Shown here one piece after another: positions 51,304 to 59,313 of a DNA stretch of 64,000 nucleotides (position 1 is the first letter of the stretch; the number at the start of each line of letters is the position of its first letter). Location of the stretch: assembly GCA_049965615.1 (NCBI GenBank), contig JBMFWD010000006.1:40213-104212 (forward strand), in the 5' to 3' direction. The position numbers and the translations under genes were made by a program. Below the pieces are notes generated by a model that saw only the letters and a list, made by a program, of their open reading frames with translations, was not told where the DNA came from and made no database searches. This DNA comes from Acidobacterium sp049965615. GTDB lineage: Bacteria > Acidobacteriota > Terriglobia > Terriglobales > Acidobacteriaceae.

Positions 51304-52691
51304 GCGCGGCGTCCACGGGCGCGGCTCTTCTGCGAGAAGCCCTCGTAATGCCGCATGATCAGCTGCGATTCAATCTGGTTCACCGTATCCATCGCCACAC
51401 CCACCACAATCAGCAGGGAGGTGCCGCCAAAGTAAAAGTTGAACCCAAGACCGTTGGTTACCCACAACGGCATTCGCTCAAAGAGGCCACCAATCAACCA
51501 CAGATGGTTCAGGTGAATACCGCTGATCAAAAACTGCGGAATAATCGCCACCACGCACAGGTAAATCGCGCCCACCAGCGTAATCCGCGTCAAAATATCG
51601 TTCACAAAGTCAGACGTCTTCTTGCCCGGACGAATGCCCGGAATAAATCCGCCGTACTTCCGCATATTGTCCGCAATGTCATCCGGACGGAACACAATCG
51701 AAATGTAGAAGTACGCGAAGAAGACAATCGAGACAATGTAAAGAAACTCGTACCAGGGCTCGCCCGGCTGCAACGCCGTCGCGATCCGGCTCAAAAAGTC
51801 GCTGTTCTTCACAAAGGCTGCATTCGCAAATAGCAGCGGAGCCGAGAGCACTGAGGCCGCAAAAATAATCGGCATCACGCCGCCGGAGTTCACTCGCAAC
51901 GGCAGGTGAGTCGACTGACCGCCCATCAGGCGGCGTCCCACAATCCGCTTCGCATACTGCACCGGAATCCGGCGTTCGCTGCGCTCCACGTAAACGATGA
52001 ACGCAACCACGGCCACCATACCCAGCACCAGCAGAACCAGTGCCGGAATCGTGAACGCGCCAAACTTCGACTGCTGCGCCGTCTGTACCAGATCTTCAAT
52101 GCCGCCCGGCAGTCCGACCACGATGCCCGCAAAGATCAGCAAGCTCATGCCGTTCCCAATGCCGCGATCCGTAATCTGCTCGCCCAGCCACATCACAAAC
52201 GTGGTGCCGGCCGTCAGCGTCAAAATCGTCATCAGGATGAACCCGATACCCGGATCGAGCACCAGCTTGTTGCCCGTCGAGCCATGCGAGAGCGCCACCG
52301 CAATCGCCGCCGATTGCACCACGCCCAGGCCCACCGTAACGTACCGCGTCCACTGCGTGATCTTCTTGCGGCCCAGCTCGCCTTCATTCTGCAGCTTCCG
52401 CAGCGGCTCATACACCACCGTCAAAAGCTGAAAAATAATCGACGCCGTAATGTACGGCATGATGCCCAGCGCAAACACCGTCAGCCGGCGCAGGTTGCCG
52501 CCGCTGAACAGGTTCACCAGGCCAAGCGATGACCCGCTCTGCGAGTTGAAGAACTGCTCCAGCGCATGAGCGTTCACCCCGGGCGTCGGAATAAACGCGC
52601 CCAGCCGGTAAACAGCCATCATGGCCAGCATGAACAGAACCCGCTTCCGCAGGTCCGGAATCCTGAAGATATTAGCGAACTTTTCAAACAT
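51297..52691 (-). CDS. secY: Preprotein translocase subunit SecY
   Basis: A 464-residue channel subunit of the Sec translocon with ten expected membrane segments. Landmarks are RVLFMLAMMAVYRLGAFIPTPGVN (TM1), LFSGGNLRRLTVFALGIMPYITASIIFQLLTVVYEPLRKLQNEGELGRKKITQWTRY, GIGNGMSLLIFAGIV, YVERSERRIPVQYAKR (cytoplasmic loop) and FIPGIRPGKKTSDFVNDILTRITLVGAIYL. It lies after rplO in the spc operon and is coupled to adk by overlap. Confidence 0.98.
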   Translation of the reverse strand: MFEKFANIFRIPDLRKRVLFMLAMMAVYRLGAFIPTPGVNAHALEQFFNSQSGSSLGLVNLFSGGNLRRLTVFALGIMPYITASIIFQLLTVVYEPLRKLQNEGELGRKKITQWTRYVTVGLGVVQSAAIAVALSHGSTGNKLVLDPGIGFILMTILTLTAGTTFVMWLGEQITDRGIGNGMSLLIFAGIVVGLPGGIEDLVQTAQQSKFGAFTIPALVLLVLGMVAVVAFIVYVERSERRIPVQYAKRIVGRRLMGGQSTHLPLRVNSGGVMPIIFAASVLSAPLLFANAAFVKNSDFLSRIATALQPGEPWYEFLYIVSIVFFAYFYISIVFRPDDIADNMRKYGGFIPGIRPGKKTSDFVNDILTRITLVGAIYLCVVAIIPQFLISGIHLNHLWLIGGLFERMPLWVTNGLGFNFYFGGTSLLIVVGVAMDTVNQIESQLIMRHYEGFSQKSRARGRRAW

Positions 52692-52755
52692 GGGAACTCG
52701 GTACCTATCCTAACCGCTCCCGAAGGAAACGGCATCTTCCTCGGTCGAAAGTCGC

Positions 52756-53199
52756 CTAGGCGACAACCACTGCCTTGCCGCCGGCCTTCTCGATCTTTTC
52801 CTGCGCCGACTTCGAAAACTTGTGCGCGTGCACCGTAATCGCCTTCGTCAGCTCGCCGTTGCCCAGGATCTTCAGCAGCCCGCCACGCTCCGCCAGCAGG
52901 CCCTTCGCGATAAATGCATCCAGCGTCAGCTCATTCTCATTCAGCTCTTCCAACCGCGACAGGTTCAGCACCGTGTACTCGGTACGGAAGATGTTCGTGA
53001 AGCCGCGCTTCGGCAAACGGCGGTGCAGCGGCATCTGGCCGCCTTCAAACCCGCGCATCAGGCTCGAGCCCGAACGCGATCCCTGGCCCTTGTGCCCACG
53101 GGTCGAGGTCTTGCCATGGCCTGAGCCCATACCGCGGCCCACGCGCTTGCGATTCCGGTTTGCCTTCTTCGGTGCCCGAAGATTCGAAAGATTCTTCAT
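52756..53199 (-). CDS. rplO: 50S ribosomal protein L15
   Basis: A 147-residue late-assembly protein. Landmarks are LSNLRAPKKANRNRKRVGRGMGSGHGKTSTRGHKGQGSRSG, RGFEGGQMPLHRRLPKRGF and AHKFSKSAQEKIEKAGGKAVVV. It precedes secY as in most spc operons. The spacer to rpmD upstream holds a heptad element. Confidence 0.97.
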   Translation of the reverse strand: MKNLSNLRAPKKANRNRKRVGRGMGSGHGKTSTRGHKGQGSRSGSSLMRGFEGGQMPLHRRLPKRGFTNIFRTEYTVLNLSRLEELNENELTLDAFIAKGLLAERGGLLKILGNGELTKAITVHAHKFSKSAQEKIEKAGGKAVVVA

Positions 53200-53250
53200 T
53201 TCATTCCTCGCTAACGCCGGCGTGCCACACAGCCGACTCGCATGTTAAAG

Positions 53251-53363
53251 AAGCTATGAGCCTTTAGCCTCTGGCTCTTAGCTTTTACTTTAGCCCCTCG
53301 TGGTTCATTTCCACGGCCATCCACCCTCCAGCTAACAGCTAAAGGCTAATAGCTAACGGCTAT
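53251..53363 (-). repeat. Heptad inverted-arm element (TAGCNNN type), rpmD-rplO spacer
   Basis: On the minus strand the rpmD stop TAG opens five in-phase heptads: TAGCCGT, TAGCTAT, TAGCCTT, TAGCTGT, TAGCTGG. The far arm reads GCTAAGA, GCCAGAG, GCTAAAG, GCTCATA. Opposed by hand, the two arms pair over about 34 bases, including one heptad pair without mismatch if G-U is allowed. Confidence 0.75.
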
Positions 53364-53545
53364 TCTACGATCTTCACCAGGTGCGGAACCTTCAGGACCA
53401 TGCCGCGAATCGACGGCGTATCCTCACGCTCCACAATCTGGTTCAGGCGCGTAAAACCAAGGCCCTTTACGACCCTCTTGTGCTTCTCCGGCGCCTGGAT
53501 CACCGACCGGTAATACTGAATACGGATCTTCGTTTTCTCTGCCAT
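53360..53545 (-). CDS. rpmD: 50S ribosomal protein L30
   Basis: A 61-residue protein of normal bacterial length. Landmarks are KIRIQYYRSVIQAPEKHKRVVKGLGFTRLNQIVEREDTPSIRGMVLKVPHLVKIVE. It starts 3 bases after the rpsE stop. Its stop TAG is the first triplet of a heptad run. Confidence 0.96.
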   Translation of the reverse strand: MAEKTKIRIQYYRSVIQAPEKHKRVVKGLGFTRLNQIVEREDTPSIRGMVLKVPHLVKIVE

Positions 53546-53548
53546 CGA

Positions 53549-54058
53549 TTAAAGCTCCTGCGACTGCTTGCCACGCAGCGCCGCAACTTCGTCGCGGTCG
53601 CGCAGCTGAGTCAGCGCGTCAAATGTCGCCTTGATCACGTTGTGCGGATTCGCCGTGCCCAGGCTCTTGGTCAGCACATTCTGCACGCCCGCCGAGGTCA
53701 TCACCGCGCGCACCGCGCCGCCCGCAATCACGCCCGTGCCTTCCGGCGCCGGCTTCAGCAGCACCTGGCCCGAGCCAAAACGGCCCAGCACCTGGTGCGG
53801 AATCGACGTCTGGGTCAGGTGCACGCGCACCAGGTTCTTCTTCGCCGACTCAATGCCCTTGCGAATCGCCTGCGGCACTTCCTTCGCCTTGCCGGAGCCA
53901 TAACCAACCACTCCCGCGGTCGGGTCGCCCACAACCACCAGCGCGGCAAACGACATGTTCTTGCCGCCCTTCACAACCTTCGTGACCCGGTTGATCGAAA
54001 CAACCTGGTCCTTCAGGTTGAACTGTCCGGCGTCCAGCTTCTTTCTGATTGTTGCCAT
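53549..54058 (-). CDS. rpsE: 30S ribosomal protein S5
   Basis: A 169-residue protein important for decoding fidelity. The double-stranded-RNA-binding-like N-domain contains FNLKDQVVSINRVTKVVKGGKNMSFAALVVVGD and GYGSGKAKEVPQAIRKGIESAKKNLVRVHL; the C-domain contains SGQVLLKPAPEGTGVIAGGAVRAVMTSAGVQNVLTKSLGTANPHNVIKATFDAL. It sits between rplR and rpmD. Confidence 0.98.
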   Translation of the reverse strand: MATIRKKLDAGQFNLKDQVVSINRVTKVVKGGKNMSFAALVVVGDPTAGVVGYGSGKAKEVPQAIRKGIESAKKNLVRVHLTQTSIPHQVLGRFGSGQVLLKPAPEGTGVIAGGAVRAVMTSAGVQNVLTKSLGTANPHNVIKATFDALTQLRDRDEVAALRGKQSQEL

Positions 54059-54120
54059 TGCTTCCTGATTCCTTTCGGGCCGACGCTCACGCCGCCCTGC
54101 AACCTTTGAAAAAATTCGGC

Positions 54121-54477
54121 TTAAAACTCCAGCCCAGCCTCGCGAGCCGCATCGGCCAGAGCCTTGATGCGCCCGTGGTAGAGGTAGCCGCCGCGGTCGT
54201 AAACCACCTTCGTGATGCCCTTTTCCTTGGCCCGCTCGGCCACCAGCCTGCCAATCTCCTTCGCAGCGGCCACGTTGCCGCCGGTCTTGACCTTATCGGC
54301 AAGCGTCGAGGCGGATACCAGCGTGCGGCCCTCTGAATCGTCGATCACCTGCGCGTAGATATGGTTCAGCGAGCGGTAAACATTCAGGCGCGGGCGCTCC
54401 GTGGTTCCCTGGATGCGCTGGCGGATGCGAGTGTGGACGCGCTTGCGGATTACATTGCGTTGAATCTGCGGAATCAT
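54121..54477 (-). CDS. rplR: 50S ribosomal protein L18
   Basis: A 118-residue 5S-rRNA-binding protein. Landmarks are RKRVHTRIRQRIQGTTERPRLNVYRSLNHIYAQVIDDSEGRTLVSASTLA and the C-terminal VVYDRGGYLYHGRIKALADAAREAGLEF. It lies between rplF and rpsE with short spacers. Confidence 0.97.
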   Translation of the reverse strand: MIPQIQRNVIRKRVHTRIRQRIQGTTERPRLNVYRSLNHIYAQVIDDSEGRTLVSASTLADKVKTGGNVAAAKEIGRLVAERAKEKGITKVVYDRGGYLYHGRIKALADAAREAGLEF

Positions 54478-54520
54478 ATTTCCTTCCTATCAGCGGAGCC
54501 GCCCCGCGGCCCCGTTCGGT

Positions 54521-55060
54521 TTACTTCGCGCCGCTCTTGCCGGCCTTCTTCTTCAGCTTCTCATCCACGTAACGAACGCCCTTGTTCTTGTAAGGATCGG
54601 GCTTGCGCAGCGATCGCATATCCGCGGCCACCTGGCCAACCTTCTGCCGGTCGATGCCCGTCACCGTCACGCGTGTCTGCTTGGGATCAATCGCCACCGA
54701 GATCCCGCTCGGAAGCGGAAACTCAATCTGGTGCGAGTAGCCCAGCGTGAACACGACGGTGTCCTTACCCTTCAACTCGGCACGGTAACCGATGCCGACA
54801 ATGTCGAGCTCTTTCGTCCAGCCCTGCGATACTCCATGCACCGCGTTTGCCACCAGCGCCCGAGTCAGCCCGTGAATCGCAGCCTGCGAATCCGTTTCGC
54901 GAACCGCATGCAGATGGCCGTCCTTCGTTTCCAGCTTGATACCGGCCGGAACTACCTGCTCAATCTTGCCCTTCGGGCCTTCCACAACCACCTTCGTCCC
55001 CGTATGGGTGTACTTCACACCCGCAGGCAGCGGAATCGGCTGTTTTCCAATACGTGACAT
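54521..55060 (-). CDS. rplF: 50S ribosomal protein L6
   Basis: A 179-residue protein near the sarcin-ricin loop. I chose the ATG at 55060 (MSRIGKQPIPLPAGVKYTHTG), which follows AAGGATTGAATGT and gives the family's length; the frame is open a further 33 codons upstream, but that text is not L6-like. The C-terminal GIDRQKVGQVAADMRSLRKPDPYKNKGVRYVDEKLKKKAGKSG is canonical. Confidence 0.97.
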   Translation of the reverse strand: MSRIGKQPIPLPAGVKYTHTGTKVVVEGPKGKIEQVVPAGIKLETKDGHLHAVRETDSQAAIHGLTRALVANAVHGVSQGWTKELDIVGIGYRAELKGKDTVVFTLGYSHQIEFPLPSGISVAIDPKQTRVTVTGIDRQKVGQVAADMRSLRKPDPYKNKGVRYVDEKLKKKAGKSGAK

Positions 55061-55242
55061 ACATTCAATCCTTACATGGCTTGCGAGTCCCGGGATTCTC
55101 TCAAACCTCGTTCCACTGCAGCCTCCGGCAGGTCTTCCTGCCGCCTTGCTACTTCCCAAACGTCACGCCAAAGGCGTGCGTCAAAGCCGGATCGCTCGGG
55201 AGAATGGCGTGCAAAGCACGCGTCCGCCCGTGCGGCCGGCAC
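55061..55242. other. rpsH-rplF spacer with two small perfect hairpins
   Basis: A 182-base spacer. It holds CACGCCAAAGGCGTG at 55164-55178 and GCGTGCAAAGCACGC at 55207-55221, each a 6-bp perfect stem around AAA. The two stems are related in sequence. No heptad arms are seen here. Confidence 0.55.
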
Positions 55243-55641
55243 TCACCACACTTCGCAGAGAATCTCGCCGCCAACGCCCTCGCGGCGCGCCTGCCGGCCG
55301 GTCATCACGCCACGCGGCGTGGTGATGATGCTGATGCCCAGCCCGCCCTGCACGCGCTTGATCTCGTCACGGCCCACATACACGCGGCAGCCCGGGCGTG
55401 AAATCCGGGACAGGTCCCGAATCGCGGCTTCGTTGTTCGAGCCATACTTCAGATACACGCGAAGCACGGGATGGCCGTTCTCCTCCGATGTCTTGTAGTT
55501 GGCGATATAGCCCTCTTCCTTCAGAATGCGGGCAATCTCTGTCTTCAGCTTCGAGGCCGGAACATCCAGCTTCTGGTGACGCGCGCGGATCGCATTGCGA
55601 ATGCGGGTCAGAAAATCTGCTACCGGATCGGTCAAACTCAT
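55243..55641 (-). CDS. rpsH: 30S ribosomal protein S8
   Basis: A 132-residue protein of the 30S body, in E. coli also the autoregulator of the spc operon. Landmarks are MSLTDPVADFLTRIRNAIRARHQKLDVPASKLKTEIARILKEEGYI, SRPGCRVYVGRDEIKRVQGGLGISIITTPRGVMTGRQARREGVGGEILCEVW. The spacers on both sides are unusually long (123 and 182 bases). Confidence 0.98.
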   Translation of the reverse strand: MSLTDPVADFLTRIRNAIRARHQKLDVPASKLKTEIARILKEEGYIANYKTSEENGHPVLRVYLKYGSNNEAAIRDLSRISRPGCRVYVGRDEIKRVQGGLGISIITTPRGVMTGRQARREGVGGEILCEVW

Positions 55642-55764
55642 CGTTTCTCCTTCATCTCCCGTTCGCTCTGCTCGGCAGAGAACCAGCGAAGATGTCTAGC
55701 GGCGAATCCGTTTCCCGGATTGCCCTGAATCTGTTGCCCGCGCCAACTGCACGCGCGGAAATCC

Positions 55765-55950
55765 CTACCAGGACGACTTCACGACGCCGGGAATATCTCC
55801 CCTGAGCGCCAGCTGGCGGAAGCACAAGCGGCAAATGCCAAACTTCCGCAGGAAGGCACGCGGACGTCCGCACAGCTTGCAACGGTTGTGCTGCCGGCTC
55901 TTGAACTTCGGCTTCCGTTCGTCTTTGACTTTCTTTGCAATCGTGGACAT
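55765..55950 (-). CDS. rpsN: 30S ribosomal protein S14, zinc (type Z) form
   Basis: A 61-residue short S14. It carries the zinc ribbon CKLCGRPRAFLRKFGICRLCF (two CxxC pairs) and the end RGDIPGVVKSSW, which identify the zinc-containing form rather than the long zinc-free paralogue. It lies between rplE and rpsH. Confidence 0.97.
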   Translation of the reverse strand: MSTIAKKVKDERKPKFKSRQHNRCKLCGRPRAFLRKFGICRLCFRQLALRGDIPGVVKSSW

Positions 55951-55966
55951 AGATTCCTTAACTCCC

Positions 55967-56515
55967 TTACGCCGTCTGGCGGAACGGCAGGCCGAACTGC
56001 TTCAGCAGTGCGCGAGCCGAGTTGTCGTCCTGGGCCGTTGTGACGATCGTGATATTCATTCCCTTCAGCTTCTCCACCTTCGAAATATCAATCTCAGGGA
56101 AGATCAGCTGGTCGCGTACGCCCAGCGTGTAGTTGCCGCGGCCATCGAAGCTCTTCGTCGAAACCCCGCGAAAATCGCGAACGCGAGGCAGGCCAACCGA
56201 AATCAGCCGGTCCAGAAACTCGTACATCGTGTCGCCGCGCAGGGTCACCATCGCCCCAATCGGCATCCCCTCGCGCACCTTGAAGGCCGCAACTGACTTC
56301 TTCGCCCGCGTCGTCACCGGCTTCTGCCCGGCAATCGAAGCCAGATCCGCAACCAGCGGATCCAGAAGCTTCGAGTTCTGCGTCGCCTCGCCAAGGCCCA
56401 TGTTCAGCACAATCTTCACCAGGCGCGGCACGGCCATTATGTTCTCAAGACCCAGCTCCGACTGCAGCGCCGCCCGGATCTCCTTGTTGTACTTCTCTTT
56501 CAATCTTGCTGCCAT
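55967..56515 (-). CDS. rplE: 50S ribosomal protein L5
   Basis: A 182-residue 5S-rRNA-binding protein. Landmarks are LKEKYNKEIRAALQSELGLENIMAVPRLVKIVLNMGLGEA, ITGQKPV-like text (here IAGQKPVTTRAKKSVAAFKVREGMPIGAMVTLRGDTMYEFLDRL) and GRGNYTLGVRDQLIFPEIDISKVEKLKGMNITIVTTA. It follows rplX in the standard order. Confidence 0.98.
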   Translation of the reverse strand: MAARLKEKYNKEIRAALQSELGLENIMAVPRLVKIVLNMGLGEATQNSKLLDPLVADLASIAGQKPVTTRAKKSVAAFKVREGMPIGAMVTLRGDTMYEFLDRLISVGLPRVRDFRGVSTKSFDGRGNYTLGVRDQLIFPEIDISKVEKLKGMNITIVTTAQDDNSARALLKQFGLPFRQTA

Positions 56516-56612
56516 TGCGTCTTTTATCCTTTTCCCCGGTCTCGGATTGGCTCCTCGCCGTCTACCGTTGCGGGGTGCGATGTTGGCGGACTCTTAAGCC
56601 CGCGGCATGTCC

Positions 56613-56942
56613 TTACTTCTTCGACGACAGCGTCTGCCCGCACTTCTTGCAGACCCGCACCTTGTGGTCACCTTCAAGCTTGTGGCCCACACGCGTCTTG
56701 CCGCAGTTCGGGCAAACCAGCATCAGGTTCGAAATGTGAACCGGCTGTTCCTGCTCAGCGATTCCACCCTTCGTGTTCTGCTGCGGATTCGGTCGCACAT
56801 GCTTCTTGGCTACACGAATGTTCTCCACCACCACTCGGCTGGCGTCAGGCAGAACGCGCAGCACCTTGCCACGCTTTCCCTTGTCGCTGCCGGCAATGAC
56901 TTCGACCTGGTCGTTGCGGTGAATATTCAAACTCGGCATCAC
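56613..56942 (-). CDS. rplX: 50S ribosomal protein L24
   Basis: A 109-residue assembly-initiating protein. The KOW motif is NDQVEVIAGSDKGKRGKVLRVLPDASRVVVENIRVAKKHVRPN. The C-terminal part LMLVCPNCGKTRVGHKLEGDHKVRVCKKCGQTL is a four-cysteine zinc-ribbon-like tail found in many, but not all, bacterial L24. It lies between rplN and rplE. Confidence 0.97.
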   Translation of the reverse strand: MMPSLNIHRNDQVEVIAGSDKGKRGKVLRVLPDASRVVVENIRVAKKHVRPNPQQNTKGGIAEQEQPVHISNLMLVCPNCGKTRVGHKLEGDHKVRVCKKCGQTLSSKK

Positions 56943-56966
56943 TCTTCCCTCTTCTACCCGTCCGGA

Positions 56967-57338
56967 CTACAGAACTTCCGGAGCGAGCGAAACAATCTTC
57001 AAGAACTTCTTCTCGCGCAGCTCGCGGGCCACTGGCCCAAACACACGCGTTCCTACCGGCTCGCCGGCATCGTTGATCAGCACAGCCGCGTTCGAGTCAA
57101 AGCGGATGTAGGTCCCGTCACGACGGCGCGACTCCTTGCGCGTCCGCACAATCACGGCCTTCACAACCTTGCCCTTCTTCACCTGGCCATCCGGCGAAGC
57201 TTCCTTCACCGCAGCGGTAATCACGTCGCCCAGGCTGGCTTTCTTGCCTGTCGAGCCGCCGAGGGGAAGGATCATCTGCAGCTTCCGGGCGCCAGAGTTA
57301 TCGGCAACCTCGAGCATCGATCTCATTTGCACTGCCAT
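56967..57338 (-). CDS. rplN: 50S ribosomal protein L14
   Basis: A 123-residue protein at the subunit interface. Landmarks are MAVQMRSMLEVADNSGARKLQMILPLGGS, DVITAAVKEASPDGQVKKGKVVKAVIVRTRKESRRRDGTYIRFDSNAAVLINDAGEPVGTRVFGPVARELREKKFLKIVSLAPEVL. Normal length, no anomalies. Confidence 0.98.
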   Translation of the reverse strand: MAVQMRSMLEVADNSGARKLQMILPLGGSTGKKASLGDVITAAVKEASPDGQVKKGKVVKAVIVRTRKESRRRDGTYIRFDSNAAVLINDAGEPVGTRVFGPVARELREKKFLKIVSLAPEVL

Positions 57339-57366
57339 CGTTCTATCTCCTCTTCCTTCGGCTTAC

Positions 57367-57717
57367 TTACTCGGCTGCCGCCTGCGCGGCCTTCGCTGCA
57401 GCTTCCGCTTCGGCTTCCTTGGCGGCCAGCGCCGAGCGCCGCACAATCTCCAGCAGGTTCCACCGCTTCAGCTTGCTCAGCGGACGGGTCTCGCGGATAC
57501 GAACCATATCGCCAACCCGCGCCGAGTTCTCCTCGTCATGGGCGTAAAACTTCTTGCTGCTGCGCACAATCCGCTTGTACTTCGGGTGAGCCTTGCGCAT
57601 CTCGACCTCGACCACAATCGTCTTCTGCATCTTGGTCGATACCACCTGTCCCACCTTCTCGTTACGGCGCGACTGGCCAGCGGCCTGCGTCTGTAATTCC
57701 TGTTGCGCGTCTGCCAT
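57367..57717 (-). CDS. rpsQ: 30S ribosomal protein S17
   Basis: A 116-residue protein, about 30 longer than the usual form. The core RNEKVGQVVSTKMQKTIVVEVEMRKAHPKYKRIVRSSKKFYAHDEENSARVGDMVRIRETRPLSKLKRWNLLEIV is canonical. An extra C-terminal helix rich in Ala, Glu and Lys (AALAAKEAEAEAAAK-type text) follows. It starts 3 bases after rpmC. Confidence 0.97.
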   Translation of the reverse strand: MADAQQELQTQAAGQSRRNEKVGQVVSTKMQKTIVVEVEMRKAHPKYKRIVRSSKKFYAHDEENSARVGDMVRIRETRPLSKLKRWNLLEIVRRSALAAKEAEAEAAAKAAQAAAE

Positions 57718-57720
57718 GGC

Positions 57721-58005
57721 TTAGAGCGCCTCCTTCTTCGATTTCCGGGTCCGGCCCGTCTTCGCACCAGACTTCGCTTCGACCGCAGCCTTCTCCAGAG
57801 GAGACGCGCCGCGTACGCCCAGAGCCCGTTCCCGCGTGATCGTCTGCATCTTCGCCACGTCCTTCTTCAGTTCGCGAAGCTTCTTCACGCCCTCGGTCTG
57901 GCCCAGCTTCATCTGAAAGCGCAGCCGGAAAATCTGCTCCCGCGCCTTGCCTTCCTCGACCTTGAGCTCTTCATCGCTCAGGTTGCGAATCTTCTCGATT
58001 TCCAT
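57721..58005 (-). CDS. rpmC: 50S ribosomal protein L29
   Basis: A 94-residue protein; the family usually has 60-70. The two-helix core MEIEKIRNLSDEELKVEEGKAREQIFRLRFQMKLGQTEGVKKLRELKKDVAKMQTITRERALG is followed by a basic extension of about 28 residues (EKAAVEAKSGAKTGRTRKSK). It lies between rplP and rpsQ. Confidence 0.96.
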   Translation of the reverse strand: MEIEKIRNLSDEELKVEEGKAREQIFRLRFQMKLGQTEGVKKLRELKKDVAKMQTITRERALGVRGASPLEKAAVEAKSGAKTGRTRKSKKEAL

Positions 58006-58068
58006 TGCCTCTTCTCATCTCCGGGACTCCGCCCCTCATCGGAACGGGTATCCACAATCTCGAATCTC

Positions 58069-58503
58069 TTACTTCGCGGCGACCGTCGCCTTCACGTTGT
58101 GGCGCTGCACAAATCGCGTCTTCAGCGGCAGCTTCTGCGCCGCCAGCCGCATCGCTTCCTGCGCAACTTCCGTGGCCACGCCTTCCATCTCGAAAAGCAC
58201 CTTGCCAGGACGAACTACGGCAACCCAGTGATCCGGCGCGCCCTTGCCCTTGCCCATACGGGTTTCGGCAGGCTTCTTCGTCACCGGCTTGTCCGGGAAC
58301 AAACGCAACCAGATCTTGCCGCCGCGCTTGATGTGGCGGGTCATCGCGATACGGCTCGCTTCAATCTGCCGGTCCGTGATGTATCCACATTCCAGAACCT
58401 TCAGCCCGAAATCGCCAAACGACAGCTCGCTGCCGCGCCAAGCCTTGCCGCGCATTCGGCCGCGCTGCTGCTTGCGATACTTGACCTTCTTTGGCATCAA
58501 CAT
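58069..58503 (-). CDS. rplP: 50S ribosomal protein L16
   Basis: A 144-residue protein of the A-site region. Landmarks are MLMPKKVKYRKQQRGRMRGKAWRGSELSFGDFGLKVLECGYITDRQIEASRIAMTRHIKRGGKIWLRLFPDKPVTKKPAETRMGKGKGAPDHWVAVVRPGKVLFEMEGV. The ATG follows a spacer carrying a heptad element whose far arm ends about 13 bases before the start. Confidence 0.98.
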   Translation of the reverse strand: MLMPKKVKYRKQQRGRMRGKAWRGSELSFGDFGLKVLECGYITDRQIEASRIAMTRHIKRGGKIWLRLFPDKPVTKKPAETRMGKGKGAPDHWVAVVRPGKVLFEMEGVATEVAQEAMRLAAQKLPLKTRFVQRHNVKATVAAK

Positions 58504-58515
58504 GATGAAACCCTC

Positions 58516-58625
58516 TTTTAGCTGTCAGCTACTAGCTTTTAGCTACTAGCTTCATTCCTTCTGAATTACAGCTGCCTTCTCCGGCTAGTCCCGACTAGTA
58601 GCTAACGGCTAGCGGCTAACAGCTA
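58516..58625 (-). repeat. Heptad inverted-arm element (TAGCNNN type), rpsC-rplP spacer
   Basis: On the minus strand, directly after the rpsC stop TAA: heptads TAGCTGT, TAGCCGC, TAGCCGT, TAGCTAC, TAGTCGG. The far arm reads GCTAGTA, GCTAAAA, GCTAGTA, GCTGACA, GCTAAAA. The element fills nearly the whole 123-base spacer. Confidence 0.75.
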
Positions 58626-58626
58626 T

Positions 58627-59298
58627 TTAAAACACTGTCGTTCCAACCGCAGCCTGCGGCTCGCGCCGGCGCTGCTGGTAAATATCCCCGCGGTAAACCC
58701 ACGTCTTAACGCCAATCACGCCGTATGTCGTCCGTGCTTCGGCAAAGCCATAATCAATGTCCGCGCGCAGCGTGTGCAGCGGCAGGCGACCCTGCAGGTA
58801 CCACTCCGAACGGGCAATTTCGTTCCCGTTCAGGCGGCCCGACACCCGCACCTTGATGCCTTTGCAGCCAAAACGCAGCGCCGAATCCACAGCCTTGCGC
58901 ATCGCGCGACGGAAACCAACACGCTTCTCCAGCTGCAGAGCAATATTCTCGGCAATCAGCTGCGCGTCCAGCTCGGGCTTGTTCACTTCCAGAATGTCGA
59001 TGAAGACTTCGCGGTTGGTCCGCTTCTGCAGATCGGCCTTCAGCTTCTCAATTTCGGCGCCCTTGCGGCCAATGATGATGCCCGGACGAGCCGTGCGAAT
59101 AATCAGCCGAAGCTTGTTGCCCGGACGCTCCACTTCCACAGAACTCACGCCCGCCGACTTCAGCTTCTCCTTCAGCTCCCGCTTCAGGTGAACGTCTTCC
59201 ACCAGCAACTTATCGTAGTCGCGCTCCACAAACCAGCGCGAGCGCCACGGCTTGTTCACGCCCAGTCGAAATCCGTAAGGATGGACTTTCTGTCCCAT
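58627..59298 (-). CDS. rpsC: 30S ribosomal protein S3
   Basis: A 223-residue protein at the mRNA entry site. Landmarks are MGQKVHPYGFRLGVNKPWRSRWFVERDYDKLLVEDVHLKRELKEKL, the KH motif IRTARPGIIIGRKGAEIEKLK, and the C-domain RRAMRKAVDSALRFGCKGIKVRVSGRLNGNEIARSEWYLQGRLPLHTLRADIDYGFAEARTTYGVIGVKTWVYRGDI. It lies between rplV and rplP. Confidence 0.98.
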   Translation of the reverse strand: MGQKVHPYGFRLGVNKPWRSRWFVERDYDKLLVEDVHLKRELKEKLKSAGVSSVEVERPGNKLRLIIRTARPGIIIGRKGAEIEKLKADLQKRTNREVFIDILEVNKPELDAQLIAENIALQLEKRVGFRRAMRKAVDSALRFGCKGIKVRVSGRLNGNEIARSEWYLQGRLPLHTLRADIDYGFAEARTTYGVIGVKTWVYRGDIYQQRRREPQAAVGTTVF

Positions 59299-59313
59299 AG
59301 TCTCCTCGATCCT

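Noticed and set aside
55061..55159. N-terminal extension of L6
   Set aside because: The upstream residues do not resemble L6, and the ATG at 55060 has a ribosome-binding site and the standard MSRIGK start.
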